DNA from: Archangium sp.
GTDB taxonomy: Bacteria > Myxococcota > Myxococcia > Myxococcales > Myxococcaceae
Direction: 5' to 3'
NCBI GenBank assembly: GCA_030695565.1
Contig: JAUYRZ010000056.1
Coordinates: 1-64,000, forward strand
Length of the DNA stretch: 64,000 bases
Both the position numbers and the translations under genes were made by a program. The notes beneath the pieces are model-generated. The model saw nothing but the letters and a program-made list of their open reading frames with translations. It did not search any database and had not been told where the DNA came from. This document shows, one piece after another, positions 47,102 to 56,392 of the stretch; within the stretch, counting starts at the first letter, position 1, and each line of letters opens with the position of its first letter.

Positions 47102-49966
47102 ATGGCCGAACCCGACTACGTCAGCATTCGCGGCGCCAAAGAGCACAACCTCAAAGGCGTCTCTCTCGACATCCCCAAGAAGAAGCTCGTGGTGTTCACG
47201 GGCGTCTCGGGCTCTGGCAAGAGCTCGCTCGCCTTCGACACGCTCTACGCCGAAGGGCAGCGCCGCTATGTCGAATCGCTCTCGGCCTACGCCCGCCAGT
47301 TCCTCGGGCAGATGGAGAAGCCCCGCTACGACACCATTCGGGGGCTCTCCCCCACCATCTCGATCGAGCAGAAGGCGGCGTCGAACAACCCGCGCTCGAC
47401 GGTGGGCACCGTCACCGAGGTGCACGACTACCTGCGCGTGCTCTACGCGAACATCGGCGTGCAGCACTGCAACAACTGCGGCCGCAAGGTGGGCAAGCAG
47501 TCGGCGCAGCAGATCGTCGAGGAGATCCTCAAGTCGCCCGCGGGCACCAAGCTTCAACTGCTCGCGCCCATCGTGGTGAACCGCAAGGGCGAGCACAAAG
47601 ACCTGCTCGTCGATGCCTTGAAGAGAGGCTTCAGCCGCGCGCGCGTCGACGGCAAGGTGCGATCGCTCGAAGAAAAGTTCGAGCTCGACAAGAAATCGAA
47701 GCACGACGTCGAGCTGATCATCGATCGGCTGGTGCTCAAGGCCGACCTGCGCCCCCGCCTGACCGACTCGGTGGAGCAGGCGCTGCGCGAAGGCAAAGGC
47801 GTGTTGATCGTCACCGACGAGAACGGCACCAAGAGCGCCGACCGCACGATGAGCGAGCACAACTCGTGTCATCACTGCGCGTTGTCGTTCCCCGAGCTGG
47901 CGCCTTCGTCGTTCTCATTCAACAACCCGCTGGGCATGTGCACCGAGTGCAGTGGCCTGGGCACCCGCGCGGAGATGGATCCGGATCTGATCGTCCCCGA
48001 CAAGACGCGGTCGATCAAAGACGGCGCGGTCGAGGTGTGGGCCTCGGGCGTGTCACGCGGCGAAGGGTGGACGGCCGACCTGGTGGACACCCTGGCGCGC
48101 GCGTTCTCCATCGATCTCGAGACGCCGTGGAACCAGCTGCCGAAGAAGCAGACCGACGTGGTGCTCTACGGGAGCAGCGGCAAAGAGCTCTCGATGAAGT
48201 GGGGCGAGGCCCGCTGGAAGATGGAGTGGGAGGGCCTGGTCAACAAGCTGTGGCGCAGCTTCAACTCGACGACCTCGGAGTCGATGAAGCAGTACTACAT
48301 GAAGTTCTTGAGCGATAAGCCGTGCCCGACCTGCAACGGCGAGCGGCTCCGGCCCGAGTCGCGCGCGGTGAAGGTGGGCGGCAACAGCATCGTCGACCTC
48401 TCGCGCATGACCATCCGGCAGGCGTTGGACTTTCTGGCGGCGCTGCCGTTGAGCAAGAACGAGGCGACCATCGCCGCGGAGCTGCTCAAGGAGATCCGCT
48501 CGCGCCTCTCGTTCCTGGCCGACGTGGGGCTCACGTATCTCTCACTCGATCGCGCGGCCTCCACGCTGTCGGGTGGCGAGAGCCAGCGCATTCGCCTCGC
48601 TTCGCAGATGGGCAGCGAGCTGACCGGCGTCATCTACATTCTCGACGAGCCGTCGATCGGCCTGCACCAGCGCGACAACGGCCGGTTGATCGCCACGCTC
48701 AAGAAGCTGCGCGATCTGGGCAACTCGGTGCTGGTGGTCGAGCACGACGAAGAGACGATGGAAGAGGCCGACTGGATCATCGACTTCGGGCCGGGCGCAG
48801 GTGAACTCGGCGGCGCGGTGATCGCGGAGGGAACTCCGAAGCAGGTGATGGCCAACGAGAAGAGCGTGACCGGCGGGTACCTGTCGGGCCGGCTCGAGAT
48901 CACCGTGCCCGAGACGCGCCGCAAGCCGGGCAAGCAGAAGATCACCATCAAGGGCGCCAAGGAGAACAACCTCAAGGACGTGAGCGTCGACATCCCGCTT
49001 GGGTTGTTCGTCTCGGTGACCGGCGTCTCGGGCGCGGGCAAGTCGACTCTGATCAACGAGATCCTCTACCCGGCGCTGGCGCGGCACATCTACGAGACCC
49101 GCGACGTGCCCGGAAAACACCAGTCGATCCTCGGCCTCGAGTACCTCGACAAGGTGATCGACATCGATCAGCGGCCCATCGGGCGCACGCCGCGTTCGAA
49201 CCCCGCCACGTACACCAAGGTGTTCGATGCGATCCGCGAGGTGCTCGCGCAGACGCAGGAAGCGCGCACGTACGGCTACACGCCGGGCCGCTTCAGCTTC
49301 AACGTGAAGGGGGGCCGCTGCGAGTCGTGTGAAGGCGACGGCGTGAAGAAGGTCGAGATGCACTTCCTCGCTGACGTCTACGTGCCCTGTGAAGTGTGCG
49401 GCGGAAAGCGGTTCAACGAGGCGACGCTGCGGGTCCGCTACAAGGGCAAGAACGTGGCGGAGATCCTCGACATGTCGGTGCGCGAGGCGATGGTGCACTT
49501 CGAGGTGCATCGCGACATCAGCCGCGTGCTCAGGACGCTGGAAGACGTGGGCCTGAGCTACATCAAGCTGGGCCAGCCCTCGACCACGCTGTCGGGAGGT
49601 GAAGCGCAGCGCATCAAGCTGTCGCGAGAGCTCGCCAAGGTGTCGACCGGCCGCACCCTGTACATCCTCGATGAGCCGACCACGGGTCTGCACTTCGAAG
49701 ACATGCGCAAGCTGCTCATCGTGCTCAACCGGCTCGTCGAGGCGGGCAACACGGTGGTGGTGATCGAGCACAACCTCGACGTGATCAAGTCGTCTGACTG
49801 GGTGATCGATCTGGGGCCTGAAGGCGGCAGCGGTGGTGGTGAGATCCTGGCCATCGGTACGCCGGAGGAAGTGTCCGAGGTGAAGGGCAGCTACACCGGC
49901 AAGTACTTGAAGCACGTGCTGAACAAGGCGCGGAAGCAGCGGGTCGGCCAGCGCGTGGCGAGCTGA
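47102..49966 (+). CDS. uvrA: Excinuclease ABC subunit A
   Basis: A 954-residue UvrA, the damage sensor of nucleotide excision repair. It has two ABC ATPase modules: the first Walker A GVSGSGKSSLAFDT (about 34-47) with its signature LSGGESQRIRL, the second Walker A GVSGAGKSTL (about 640-650) with LSGGEAQRIKL. The zinc modules are at CNNCGRK / CHHC and CESCEGDG / CEVCGGKR. It loads UvrB on damaged DNA. The ATG at 47102 gives the canonical N-terminus MAEPDYVSIRGAKEHNL. An SOS-like box and a hairpin lie upstream. Length is normal. Confidence 0.98.
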   Translation: MAEPDYVSIRGAKEHNLKGVSLDIPKKKLVVFTGVSGSGKSSLAFDTLYAEGQRRYVESLSAYARQFLGQMEKPRYDTIRGLSPTISIEQKAASNNPRSTVGTVTEVHDYLRVLYANIGVQHCNNCGRKVGKQSAQQIVEEILKSPAGTKLQLLAPIVVNRKGEHKDLLVDALKRGFSRARVDGKVRSLEEKFELDKKSKHDVELIIDRLVLKADLRPRLTDSVEQALREGKGVLIVTDENGTKSADRTMSEHNSCHHCALSFPELAPSSFSFNNPLGMCTECSGLGTRAEMDPDLIVPDKTRSIKDGAVEVWASGVSRGEGWTADLVDTLARAFSIDLETPWNQLPKKQTDVVLYGSSGKELSMKWGEARWKMEWEGLVNKLWRSFNSTTSESMKQYYMKFLSDKPCPTCNGERLRPESRAVKVGGNSIVDLSRMTIRQALDFLAALPLSKNEATIAAELLKEIRSRLSFLADVGLTYLSLDRAASTLSGGESQRIRLASQMGSELTGVIYILDEPSIGLHQRDNGRLIATLKKLRDLGNSVLVVEHDEETMEEADWIIDFGPGAGELGGAVIAEGTPKQVMANEKSVTGGYLSGRLEITVPETRRKPGKQKITIKGAKENNLKDVSVDIPLGLFVSVTGVSGAGKSTLINEILYPALARHIYETRDVPGKHQSILGLEYLDKVIDIDQRPIGRTPRSNPATYTKVFDAIREVLAQTQEARTYGYTPGRFSFNVKGGRCESCEGDGVKKVEMHFLADVYVPCEVCGGKRFNEATLRVRYKGKNVAEILDMSVREAMVHFEVHRDISRVLRTLEDVGLSYIKLGQPSTTLSGGEAQRIKLSRELAKVSTGRTLYILDEPTTGLHFEDMRKLLIVLNRLVEAGNTVVVIEHNLDVIKSSDWVIDLGPEGGSGGGEILAIGTPEEVSEVKGSYTGKYLKHVLNKARKQRVGQRVAS

Positions 49967-49989
49967 GGTTAAAAAAACTGGCCCCCATC

Positions 49990-50475
49990 ATGTCGACCAG
50001 GAACGCCGTCGCCGTCGCAAGTGTGCTCACCGTCGGAGTCTTCGCCTCGGTGCTCTTCGCCGCGGCGCTCGCGACCTCGCCCTCGCTGAGCCTCCTTGAC
50101 GGCACGAATTTCACGCTGGTGAAGCAGGCGCAGATCAGAATCCTGCAAGTCTCGATGACGCTGATCTCCACGGCCTACACGGTGTTCGCGGTGTGGCTGC
50201 TGGTGATCGCGCGCAAGGAGAAGAACACGCAGGTGTTCCGCCTGACGTTGATCGCGTTGCTGCTGATCGTGGCTGCGATCCTCTACAGCGTGCCGACTGA
50301 CATTGCGTACAACCAGCAGATCCTCAGTTGGAACCCGGCTGCGCCGCCTGCGGATTGGGCGGCGGTTCGCGACGCGTGGGACTTGTCGAACATGCTGCGC
50401 GCGGTGCCGTCGCTGTTGGCGTTCGCGCTGCAGACGATCGCGATGCTGTCGCTCGAAGTGAAGGCAGCGAGCTAA
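49990..50475 (+). CDS. Four-helix membrane protein, DUF1772-like
   Basis: A 161-residue integral membrane protein with four predicted transmembrane helices (about 7-30, 50-72, 83-100 and 135-155) and an external loop between helices three and four that includes WNPAAPPADWAAVRDAWDLS. The layout, and the helix RAVPSLLAFALQTIAMLS after a Trp/Arg segment, resemble DUF1772 (anthrone oxygenase-like) proteins, but the match is by eye. The start is 24 bases after uvrA stop, so it may be co-transcribed, though no DNA repair role is evident. Confidence 0.65.
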   Translation: MSTRNAVAVASVLTVGVFASVLFAAALATSPSLSLLDGTNFTLVKQAQIRILQVSMTLISTAYTVFAVWLLVIARKEKNTQVFRLTLIALLLIVAAILYSVPTDIAYNQQILSWNPAAPPADWAAVRDAWDLSNMLRAVPSLLAFALQTIAMLSLEVKAAS

Positions 50476-50692
50476 GTCGACAAGAGGAAACAAAATCCAT
50501 GAGGTCCACCCTTGCTCGGGGGGGAGGCGGGGCTTCCTGGGTGAGCATCCGTGCGTCGAGCGAGCAGGCCTCGCGGCGCGCGGCTCATGTCACTCGCTGC
50601 ACGCGGCTTCGCCCCAGTGAACGAGTCACACGAGCGCACTTCGCGCGAGGTCGAGAGGCCTGCGTGAGGCGAGCACCAACAGAACAGTGAAC
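50476..50692. other. Intergenic gap between convergent genes
   Basis: About 217 bases between the convergent membrane-protein and LamG-protein genes. I see no repeat element and no credible ORF. A GGGGGGGAGGCGGGG purine-rich tract lies near 50519-50534; an AT-rich ACAAAATCC before it is unusual for the window. Confidence 0.4.
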
Positions 50693-52924
50693 TCACCGCG
50701 CGCCCCGGGGCTGTTGAGAGCATGCGGCGTATGGACTTTGTTTACTCTTCGCGAGTGAGCGGTCGCCACGCCTTCGCAACAACGCCGCCGCGATCCCCAG
50801 GAGCACGAGAAGATCTGGGGAGACCCCGGGACCACACCCGCAGCCGACGGGATCGACCCCGCCGACCACGGATCCGCCCCCCGTCCCTGGGCCGCCTCCA
50901 GACGCAGCGCCGCCACCCGTCGCAGAACCGCCACCCGTCGCAGAACCGCCACCCGTCGCAGAACCACCACCCGTCGCAGAACCGCCACCCGTCGCAGAAC
51001 CGCCACCCGTCGCAGAACCACCACCCGTCGGAGAACCGCCACCCGTCGCAGAACCACCACCTGTCGGAGAGCCGCCACCCGTCGGAGAGCCGCCACCCGT
51101 CGCAGAGCCGCCACCGCCACCACCAGTCGCTGAGCCACCACCACCACCCGTCCCCATCTGGGAAGGCGGCGTGCCGTACCTCCACGCACGGCTGATCGCG
51201 ACCTCATCCAGCTCCCCCGCGAAGGCTCCGTCACCCGTGGGAGGACACGCCGCCCGAACCCCGGGCCCGCCGAACGTCAGCGCCTGAGTCGTTCCCTCGA
51301 GCAACGCCGGAGCCCGCGTCACGCGCGCCGTCTCCACGCCGTTCACCAGAAAATTCATCACCCCACTCGCCGCGTCGTACTGAAACGCCACGTGACTCCA
51401 CTGCCCCACCGGCAGCGTGGTCATCGATCGAAGGTCGTACTGCACCGCGCCCGCCACCTGCACCCGGGCCTGCAAGCTCAAGTCATCCTCGAGCACCAGG
51501 CTGTACGCGCCGTTGATGTTCGGCTTCCCGAGCAGCAGCCGGTAGTTGTTGTTCGCATCACAATCCGGAGAGCTCGCCGGCTTGACCCACGCCTCGATGG
51601 TGATCGCGTTCACCGGCTGCAGACTCGACGCGTGAGGCACCTCCACCCGCCCGCTCACGCCATCGAACAGCACCGCCTTGCCCAGCTTGCCGTTGTTGCG
51701 CAGCGGAAAGCTCGCCCCACCCCGCAGCGTGCCGGTGTTCGAGTACCCCGAGCTATCGGCGGTGCGCGTGCGATCATAGTTGCCCGCGGCGGTGACGAAC
51801 TCGTTCAGGTGCCAGAAGCCCGCGTACCTTCCATCAAGGCCGTCATCGAAGACGATCTCCCCGTAGTTCTGCGTGTTGCTCCCGAAGAACGGCCACACAT
51901 CGCGGCCCACGGTCACTGGCAACGGCATCGCCCCCGCGGGCCCCGGCGACGAGAAGAACAGCCGCACCGTGTTGTCCGTGTCGGGGTTCAACGCGCCGTC
52001 GACGTGCGCGACCTGCCAGTTGGTCGGGTAGCCCAGGAACGCCAGCGCGTTCCGCCGAGGCCCGCACCCGGGCGGATCTTCATTCGGTGGACCACTGCGG
52101 CAGGGCATGTTCACCGCGGTGAAGTTGATCGCCTCTCCCTCGGGGAAGATCCACGGGTACCCGCCGTACACCACCTGGGTGGGTGAGAACGCCACGCCAT
52201 GCGGATCGCGCAGGGGCCGCTCGGCCAACCGGTAGCGCCCCAGGACGTTCGCATCGGTGTTCATCGCCGCGATCGTCTTCGGCGCAGTCCACCCCGACAC
52301 CGCGCACGCAGACGGGTTGTACGAATACACCACGGTGTCGATCGCCCCGTTGTTCGCCGGGATCCCCTGCCACACCAACAACTTCCCATCGCGGGTGACG
52401 CTGGGCTCGATGCCGCGCAGCGTCGTCTGCAACGGCGTGAGCTGCGGCTCGGTCCACGTGAAGCTGGCGATCTCGGCCGACGCGGTGTTGGGGGCCGAGA
52501 CCACCACCTTCAGTCTCCGCCGACGCATCACGTTGTTCGGCGCCGGCACCAGCGCGTCGGAGTCGATCACGAACACGTCGTAGCAGGCGTGGCTGCCCGC
52601 CCCGTTCGCCGAGCCATCGGGGTTGCACCGCGTGGGCTGCGGCGTCGCCTCGCACAGCGCCAGCGCGTTCTCGTTGTTCGCGTCGTTCTGCACCAGCACC
52701 GGCGTCGAGAACGAGTCGCCGATGTCGGGCACGCCCGCATTCACGCTGACCGCCTCGCGCCGCAACATGCGCGCTTCCCACCCCGCCCCCGTGCGCACCA
52801 CGAAGAGCCGCCCATCGAAGCTGACGTTGTGCCCGTTGCCGCCCATCGGGCTGCTCACAGCCAGGGGACTGGTCGCTGCGACGGCGAGGTTCGCTGCGAG
52901 GAACACCATCACGAGTGCGCGCAT
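50693..52924 (-). CDS. LamG-domain surface protein with Gly/Ser/Thr stalk and MYXO-CTERM-like anchor
   Basis: A 743-residue exported protein. A signal peptide (VMVFLAANLAVAA) leads into a beta-rich N-terminal region of about 370 residues, then a LamG/concanavalin-like domain (about 400-590; ADSSGYSNTGTLRGG, VLFDGVSGRVEVPHASSL, ITIEAWVKP, GELDEVAIS). Next come hexapeptide GGGSAT repeats (about 600-690), then the cysteine-containing GCGCGPG motif, a hydrophobic helix (LLVLLGIAAALL) and RRR, as in MYXO-CTERM anchored proteins. Unusually, 24 residues follow the arginines. It is presumably cell-surface exposed. The ATG at 52924 starts the signal. Confidence 0.85.
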   Translation of the reverse strand: MRALVMVFLAANLAVAATSPLAVSSPMGGNGHNVSFDGRLFVVRTGAGWEARMLRREAVSVNAGVPDIGDSFSTPVLVQNDANNENALALCEATPQPTRCNPDGSANGAGSHACYDVFVIDSDALVPAPNNVMRRRRLKVVVSAPNTASAEIASFTWTEPQLTPLQTTLRGIEPSVTRDGKLLVWQGIPANNGAIDTVVYSYNPSACAVSGWTAPKTIAAMNTDANVLGRYRLAERPLRDPHGVAFSPTQVVYGGYPWIFPEGEAINFTAVNMPCRSGPPNEDPPGCGPRRNALAFLGYPTNWQVAHVDGALNPDTDNTVRLFFSSPGPAGAMPLPVTVGRDVWPFFGSNTQNYGEIVFDDGLDGRYAGFWHLNEFVTAAGNYDRTRTADSSGYSNTGTLRGGASFPLRNNGKLGKAVLFDGVSGRVEVPHASSLQPVNAITIEAWVKPASSPDCDANNNYRLLLGKPNINGAYSLVLEDDLSLQARVQVAGAVQYDLRSMTTLPVGQWSHVAFQYDAASGVMNFLVNGVETARVTRAPALLEGTTQALTFGGPGVRAACPPTGDGAFAGELDEVAISRAWRYGTPPSQMGTGGGGGSATGGGGGGSATGGGSPTGGGSPTGGGSATGGGSPTGGGSATGGGSATGGGSATGGGSATGGGSATGGGSATGGGAASGGGPGTGGGSVVGGVDPVGCGCGPGVSPDLLVLLGIAAALLRRRGDRSLAKSKQSPYAACSQQPRGAR
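50885..51163 (-). repeat. In-frame 18-base tandem repeat encoding a GGGSAT stalk
   Basis: About 14 to 15 units of 18 bases, most reading GGGSAT with three GGGSPT variants, and imperfect units (GGGAAS, GGGPGT) at the carboxyl end. It lies within the surface protein gene and separates the LamG domain from the membrane anchor. Copy number probably varies between strains. Confidence 0.9.
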
Positions 52925-52972
52925 GCACGGTGCGTAGCCGAGCCCGCGAAGCCGATACAAGAGAGCACCGGA

Positions 52973-52999
52973 CTGTGCACTGATCACTCCAGTGCACAG
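52973..52999. promoter_or_regulatory. 27-base perfect inverted repeat in a divergent promoter region
   Basis: CTGTGCACTG, a 7-base spacer (ATCACTC) and CAGTGCACAG. The arms pair at all ten positions. It lies 49 bases upstream of the surface-protein start and 28 bases upstream of the lipoprotein start, so one dimeric regulator could control both. I do not recognise the site. Confidence 0.5.
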
Positions 53000-53026
53000 G
53001 TGCACGACGCCCCCACTTTGATCACA

Positions 53027-54208
53027 ATGCTTCACGTGCGCGCCCCGCTCGTCTGCCTCGTCGTGCTCTGCGCCTGCGGCCCGAAGCCCCAAGCAGCCGA
53101 TGCGGGATCAGACGGCGACGCCGGGCCGACCGAGGTCGATGCAGGCGCTCTGCAAATACCTGAGATCGTCATCGAACGAAGCCTCTTCTGGGGAAGCGAC
53201 GCCGGGGTGCTCGACGAGGCGCAGCTCGTCTCCTTCGCGAAGCTGATGGCCCTGGCTGCGGGCCAGGGCAACGGCGGCCCCCTGCTGGCCCAGTGGTTCC
53301 ACCGCTTCTCCACCACGGCGCACTCCGAGCGCGCGCTCCCGGCGCAGTTCATCGACGCGGTGAGCGCCGCCCAGGGGCCCGACCCGAGCCGGTGGGATCT
53401 GTCGTTGCTCCCCTTCAAGGTGACGGGTGTGCACAACCGCATCGATCTCGCCGACCTCTCCCCCTCCGGTCACTGCGGAGAGCTGCGTGTCTCCGTCTCC
53501 AGCTCCGACGTGACGCTGCAGCCCTTTCACGCGCTCTTCCTCTTCCGCCAGCCGCTGGGTGAAGACGACGTGGTGAACGGCCAGGTCACCTGCGAAGGCG
53601 CCGCCCGCCGCTGGGCCGCGTTGAGCGGGCTGGGAGGCTCACAGTTCGAGGCCGCTCTTCGAAGCGCGCTCACCGAGGGCCTCACCTCGGCGCGGTTCGT
53701 GATGGTGGAGACGGTGGAGTTCACCCTCGCGCCCTGGGAGTGGCGGCAGTGGGTGCCCGCACCCGACGGCGGCCTGGAGAACCCGCCGCTCTTCCAACAG
53801 CTCGACGTGGAGAACCTCAACCGCGCGGGCCCCTTGCGCACCGACTTCCTCGCCTGGGTCGACGCCAACGCCGCGCAGCTCGATCGACGCCGCGGGCTCA
53901 TCCCCGAACGGTTCCGCACGCAGTCAGTGCGGGTCACGCAGGGTGTGATGGGCCAGCCCCTTTCCCTCCAGGGCGCCGGCGCGGCTTCGACGTTTCCCGA
54001 CCTCAGAAGGCAGCTCGAGCTCGTCGGCTGCGCGGCCTGCCACACCGCCGACGCCGAGTTCGTGCAGACCCGCAACGACCGCTCGGTGAGCCCTTTCTAC
54101 GAGAAGGAGCTGCGCGCCCGCGCCGAGCACCTCGCGGCCCTGGCCCGAGGCGATGCACCCGCTCCGCCCTTCGGCCCGCTGCAGGCAGCGCCCGTGCTCC
54201 CCCCTTGA
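53027..54208 (+). CDS. Lipoprotein with single CxxCH haem-type motif
   Basis: A 393-residue exported lipoprotein. The lipobox is LVVLCAC. A D/G-rich linker follows (SDGDAGPTEVDAG), then a soluble domain with VTGVHNRIDLADLS and an acidic-Trp cluster (LAPWEWRQWVP). A lone CxxCH motif (VGCAACHTAD, about residue 335) near the C-terminus suggests covalent haem c binding, although one motif may also be chance. No electron-transfer partner is adjacent. It diverges from the LamG protein across a 102-base region with a strong palindrome. The function is unknown. The ATG at 53027 opens the signal; longer frames are antisense shadow. Confidence 0.72.
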   Translation: MLHVRAPLVCLVVLCACGPKPQAADAGSDGDAGPTEVDAGALQIPEIVIERSLFWGSDAGVLDEAQLVSFAKLMALAAGQGNGGPLLAQWFHRFSTTAHSERALPAQFIDAVSAAQGPDPSRWDLSLLPFKVTGVHNRIDLADLSPSGHCGELRVSVSSSDVTLQPFHALFLFRQPLGEDDVVNGQVTCEGAARRWAALSGLGGSQFEAALRSALTEGLTSARFVMVETVEFTLAPWEWRQWVPAPDGGLENPPLFQQLDVENLNRAGPLRTDFLAWVDANAAQLDRRRGLIPERFRTQSVRVTQGVMGQPLSLQGAGAASTFPDLRRQLELVGCAACHTADAEFVQTRNDRSVSPFYEKELRARAEHLAALARGDAPAPPFGPLQAAPVLPP

Positions 54209-54243
54209 CCTCCCTCGCCCTGCGAAGAAGCGGGCAGAGGGAG
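54209..54243. repeat. Degenerate copy of the dispersed element
   Basis: CTCCCTC (54210-54216) pairs with GAGGGAG (54237-54243), with an inner GCCC/GGGC pair and a TGCGAAGAAG loop like the CTGCGAAG core of other copies. The CCCCTCACCCC portion is missing. It sits between convergent genes 1 base after the lipoprotein stop. Confidence 0.6.
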
Positions 54244-54250
54244 CCAGACG

Positions 54251-55825
54251 CTAAGCCGCGTCGGACTTCCGGTAGTTGTCCACGACGGTGTACTTCCGCG
54301 CGTAGAGCGCAAACGCACCCGCCGCCACGAACGCGAAGCCCGCAAAGAAGTACATCTGCGTCGCCACCACGCCCCAGCCCTGCTCCGTGATCCGCCGGGT
54401 CACGCTCTCGTTCTTCACGCTCGCGTTCACCAGCAGCACCCAGAGGTTCCCGATGGTGACCGAGAGGCTCCAGAAGCTCATCAGCACGCCCTTCATCCGT
54501 CGAGGGGCCTGGCTGTAGGCGAACTCGAGCCCCGTGGCCGACACCAGCACCTCGCCGAACGTCAGCAGCGCGTAGGGAAGAATCTGCCAGAGGATGGGCA
54601 ACGACTGCCCGCCGTCGATCGCCAGTTGCAGCGAGCCCACGACGATCCACGAGAGCCCCGAGAACGCGATGCCCAACCCCATGCGCCGCAGCGCCGTCGG
54701 CTCGACGCCCCGCTTCTTGAGGCCCGGGTAGAGCACCAGGTTGTTGAAGGGAATGAGCAACATCACCAACAGCGGGTTCAAGGCCTGCATCTGCGAGGCG
54801 GTGGTGAACCAGCTCCAACCCGGCAGTTGCATCGACTTGGCCTGAAGGATCCACGTGGAGGCCTTCTGATCGAACAACGACCAGAACGGCGTCACCAGCG
54901 CGAAGATCACCAACACGCGCAGCACCGCCTTCACGCCATCGACGTCTTCATCGGGGTGAACACCACGTGCGTTCTCGGCCCGCAGCCACACCCCTGCTCC
55001 GGCGAAGCTCAGGAAGATGACGATGGAGAGACAGGCCGTGGCCACCAGCCCCAGCGACTGCCAGAGCAACAGCGCGCCCAGCGCACCCACCGAGCCGAGG
55101 CCCACCAGCACCGAGCCCGCGTTGAGCCCGCCCCCGCGGAAGAGCGCCGTGATGCACACCGAGAGGAACCCGTTCGGGTCTTTCCCCGCGGGCGCCACGT
55201 GCACGTACTTCTTGCGGCCGGCGAACAGCACCACCGTGCTCACCGCCATGAGAATCGCCGGCACCCCGAAGGCCCAGCGCGCGTGCCCCGACTTGAGCAG
55301 CGGCGGAATCAGCAACGACGCGAAGAACGAGCCGAAGTTGATGATGAAATAGAAGGCGTCGAACACCACCTTGGCCAGGTGCTTGTTCGTCTGGTCGAAC
55401 TGGTCGCCCACGAAGGCCGAGACGCACGGCTTGATGCCCCCGCTCCCCAGCGCGATCAAGAAGAGGCCCGCGTAGAAGCCCTCCTTCGAGTCGATGCTGT
55501 ACGCCAGCAGCGCCTGGCCCACGCAGTAGACGATCGAGAGCCAGAAGATGACGCGGTACTTCCCCAGGAACCGGTCGGCCAGCCAGCCGCCCAGCAGGGG
55601 GAAGAAGTACACCCCCATCACGAAGATGTGGAAGACCTCCTTCGCCGCGGGCTGACGGTCGGCTTCGGCCAGCGAGATGAGCAAGTAGCCCACGAGGAAG
55701 TCCGTGAGCACGTTGCGCATGCCGTAGAAGCTGAAGCGCTCACACGCTTCGTTGCCGATGATGAAGGGGATCTGCCGGGGCATCGTGCCCTGCGGCGCGG
55801 AAGCGGCTGCGAGAGGTGCTCTCAT
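54251..55825 (-). CDS. POT-family proton-coupled peptide transporter, copy 1
   Basis: A 524-residue membrane transporter of the PTR2/POT type. The N-terminal IPFIIGNEACERFSFYGM contains the family ExxERFxYYG proton-coupling motif (with Phe for Tyr), followed by LADRFLGKYRVI and GSGGIKPCVSAFVGDQF signatures, and about fourteen hydrophobic helices. It takes up di- and tripeptides with protons, which fits a predatory or proteolytic lifestyle. The UPF0158 gene lies immediately upstream (10-base gap) and a second POT gene beyond that. The ATG at 55825 is used; the short polar leader MRAPLAAAS precedes the first motif. Confidence 0.92.
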   Translation of the reverse strand: MRAPLAAASAPQGTMPRQIPFIIGNEACERFSFYGMRNVLTDFLVGYLLISLAEADRQPAAKEVFHIFVMGVYFFPLLGGWLADRFLGKYRVIFWLSIVYCVGQALLAYSIDSKEGFYAGLFLIALGSGGIKPCVSAFVGDQFDQTNKHLAKVVFDAFYFIINFGSFFASLLIPPLLKSGHARWAFGVPAILMAVSTVVLFAGRKKYVHVAPAGKDPNGFLSVCITALFRGGGLNAGSVLVGLGSVGALGALLLWQSLGLVATACLSIVIFLSFAGAGVWLRAENARGVHPDEDVDGVKAVLRVLVIFALVTPFWSLFDQKASTWILQAKSMQLPGWSWFTTASQMQALNPLLVMLLIPFNNLVLYPGLKKRGVEPTALRRMGLGIAFSGLSWIVVGSLQLAIDGGQSLPILWQILPYALLTFGEVLVSATGLEFAYSQAPRRMKGVLMSFWSLSVTIGNLWVLLVNASVKNESVTRRITEQGWGVVATQMYFFAGFAFVAAGAFALYARKYTVVDNYRKSDAA

Positions 55826-55835
55826 GAAATGGAAG

Positions 55836-56288
55836 TCAGGCGGCGCGAGCGGTGGGCACGATGCCCTGCTCTTCGAGCCAGCTCAGCGCCCGCTGCTGGC
55901 AGTGTTCGCGGTGCCATGCGTGCCACTGCTGCTGCCGCTCCGGCAGCCACGACAGGGCCGTCTTGAAGCGCCGCTCGGGGCGTGAAGCAGAGAGCGCCAG
56001 CTCGAGCGACTCCTGAAGCTTCTCGTCTCCCAACGAGGTGACGAACGCCCTCATCTCGTCGATCACCCGCTGCGGGTTGCCCGGCGGCACGCGCACGAAT
56101 CGTTCGGGCTCGCTCTCGATCTCCGTCACCGTGAGCCCGCCGTGTTCGGCCGGCTCGAACTCGTGGGTGACCAGCAAGACGTCGCCGGTGCGCAGGTCGA
56201 GGTACCAGCGCAGGTCGGCAGTCTCTGCCTCCAGCGCGATGGAGAGCTCTTCGAGATCGACTGGCAGGGAGCGGTTCGAGAGGGTCAA
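55836..56288 (-). CDS. UPF0158 family protein
   Basis: A 150-residue soluble protein of the UPF0158 type. Recognisable are DLEELSIALEAE at the N-terminus, the WYLDLRTGDVLLV motif (about 28-40), RFVRVPPGNPQRVIDEMRAF and the C-terminal tryptophan-rich WHAWHREHCQ plus ALSWLEEQGI. Its function is not known. It lies between two POT transporter genes with short gaps (10 and 104 bases), which suggests an operon. The start used, TTG 56288, is weak; no better ATG is in frame and no strong ribosome-binding site is visible. Confidence 0.85.
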   Translation of the reverse strand: MTLSNRSLPVDLEELSIALEAETADLRWYLDLRTGDVLLVTHEFEPAEHGGLTVTEIESEPERFVRVPPGNPQRVIDEMRAFVTSLGDEKLQESLELALSASRPERRFKTALSWLPERQQQWHAWHREHCQQRALSWLEEQGIVPTARAA

Positions 56289-56392
56289 GAGCGGTTCCGT
56301 TGAGGGGCCTGCGGCGTCTACGCAAACCCTGCGTTGTGCTCAAGACCCCCCAGTGATTCTCAGCGTCTGCGTGACGCTGTGCATCATTCCGT

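Noticed and set aside
50885-51163. CRISPR-like array of short repeats
   Set aside because: The unit is 18 bases with no unique spacers, and it reads in frame as GGGSAT hexapeptides inside a surface protein.
53027-54208. Multihaem cytochrome c
   Set aside because: Only one CxxCH motif is present and there is no cytochrome fold signature elsewhere, so only a haem-type motif is reported.
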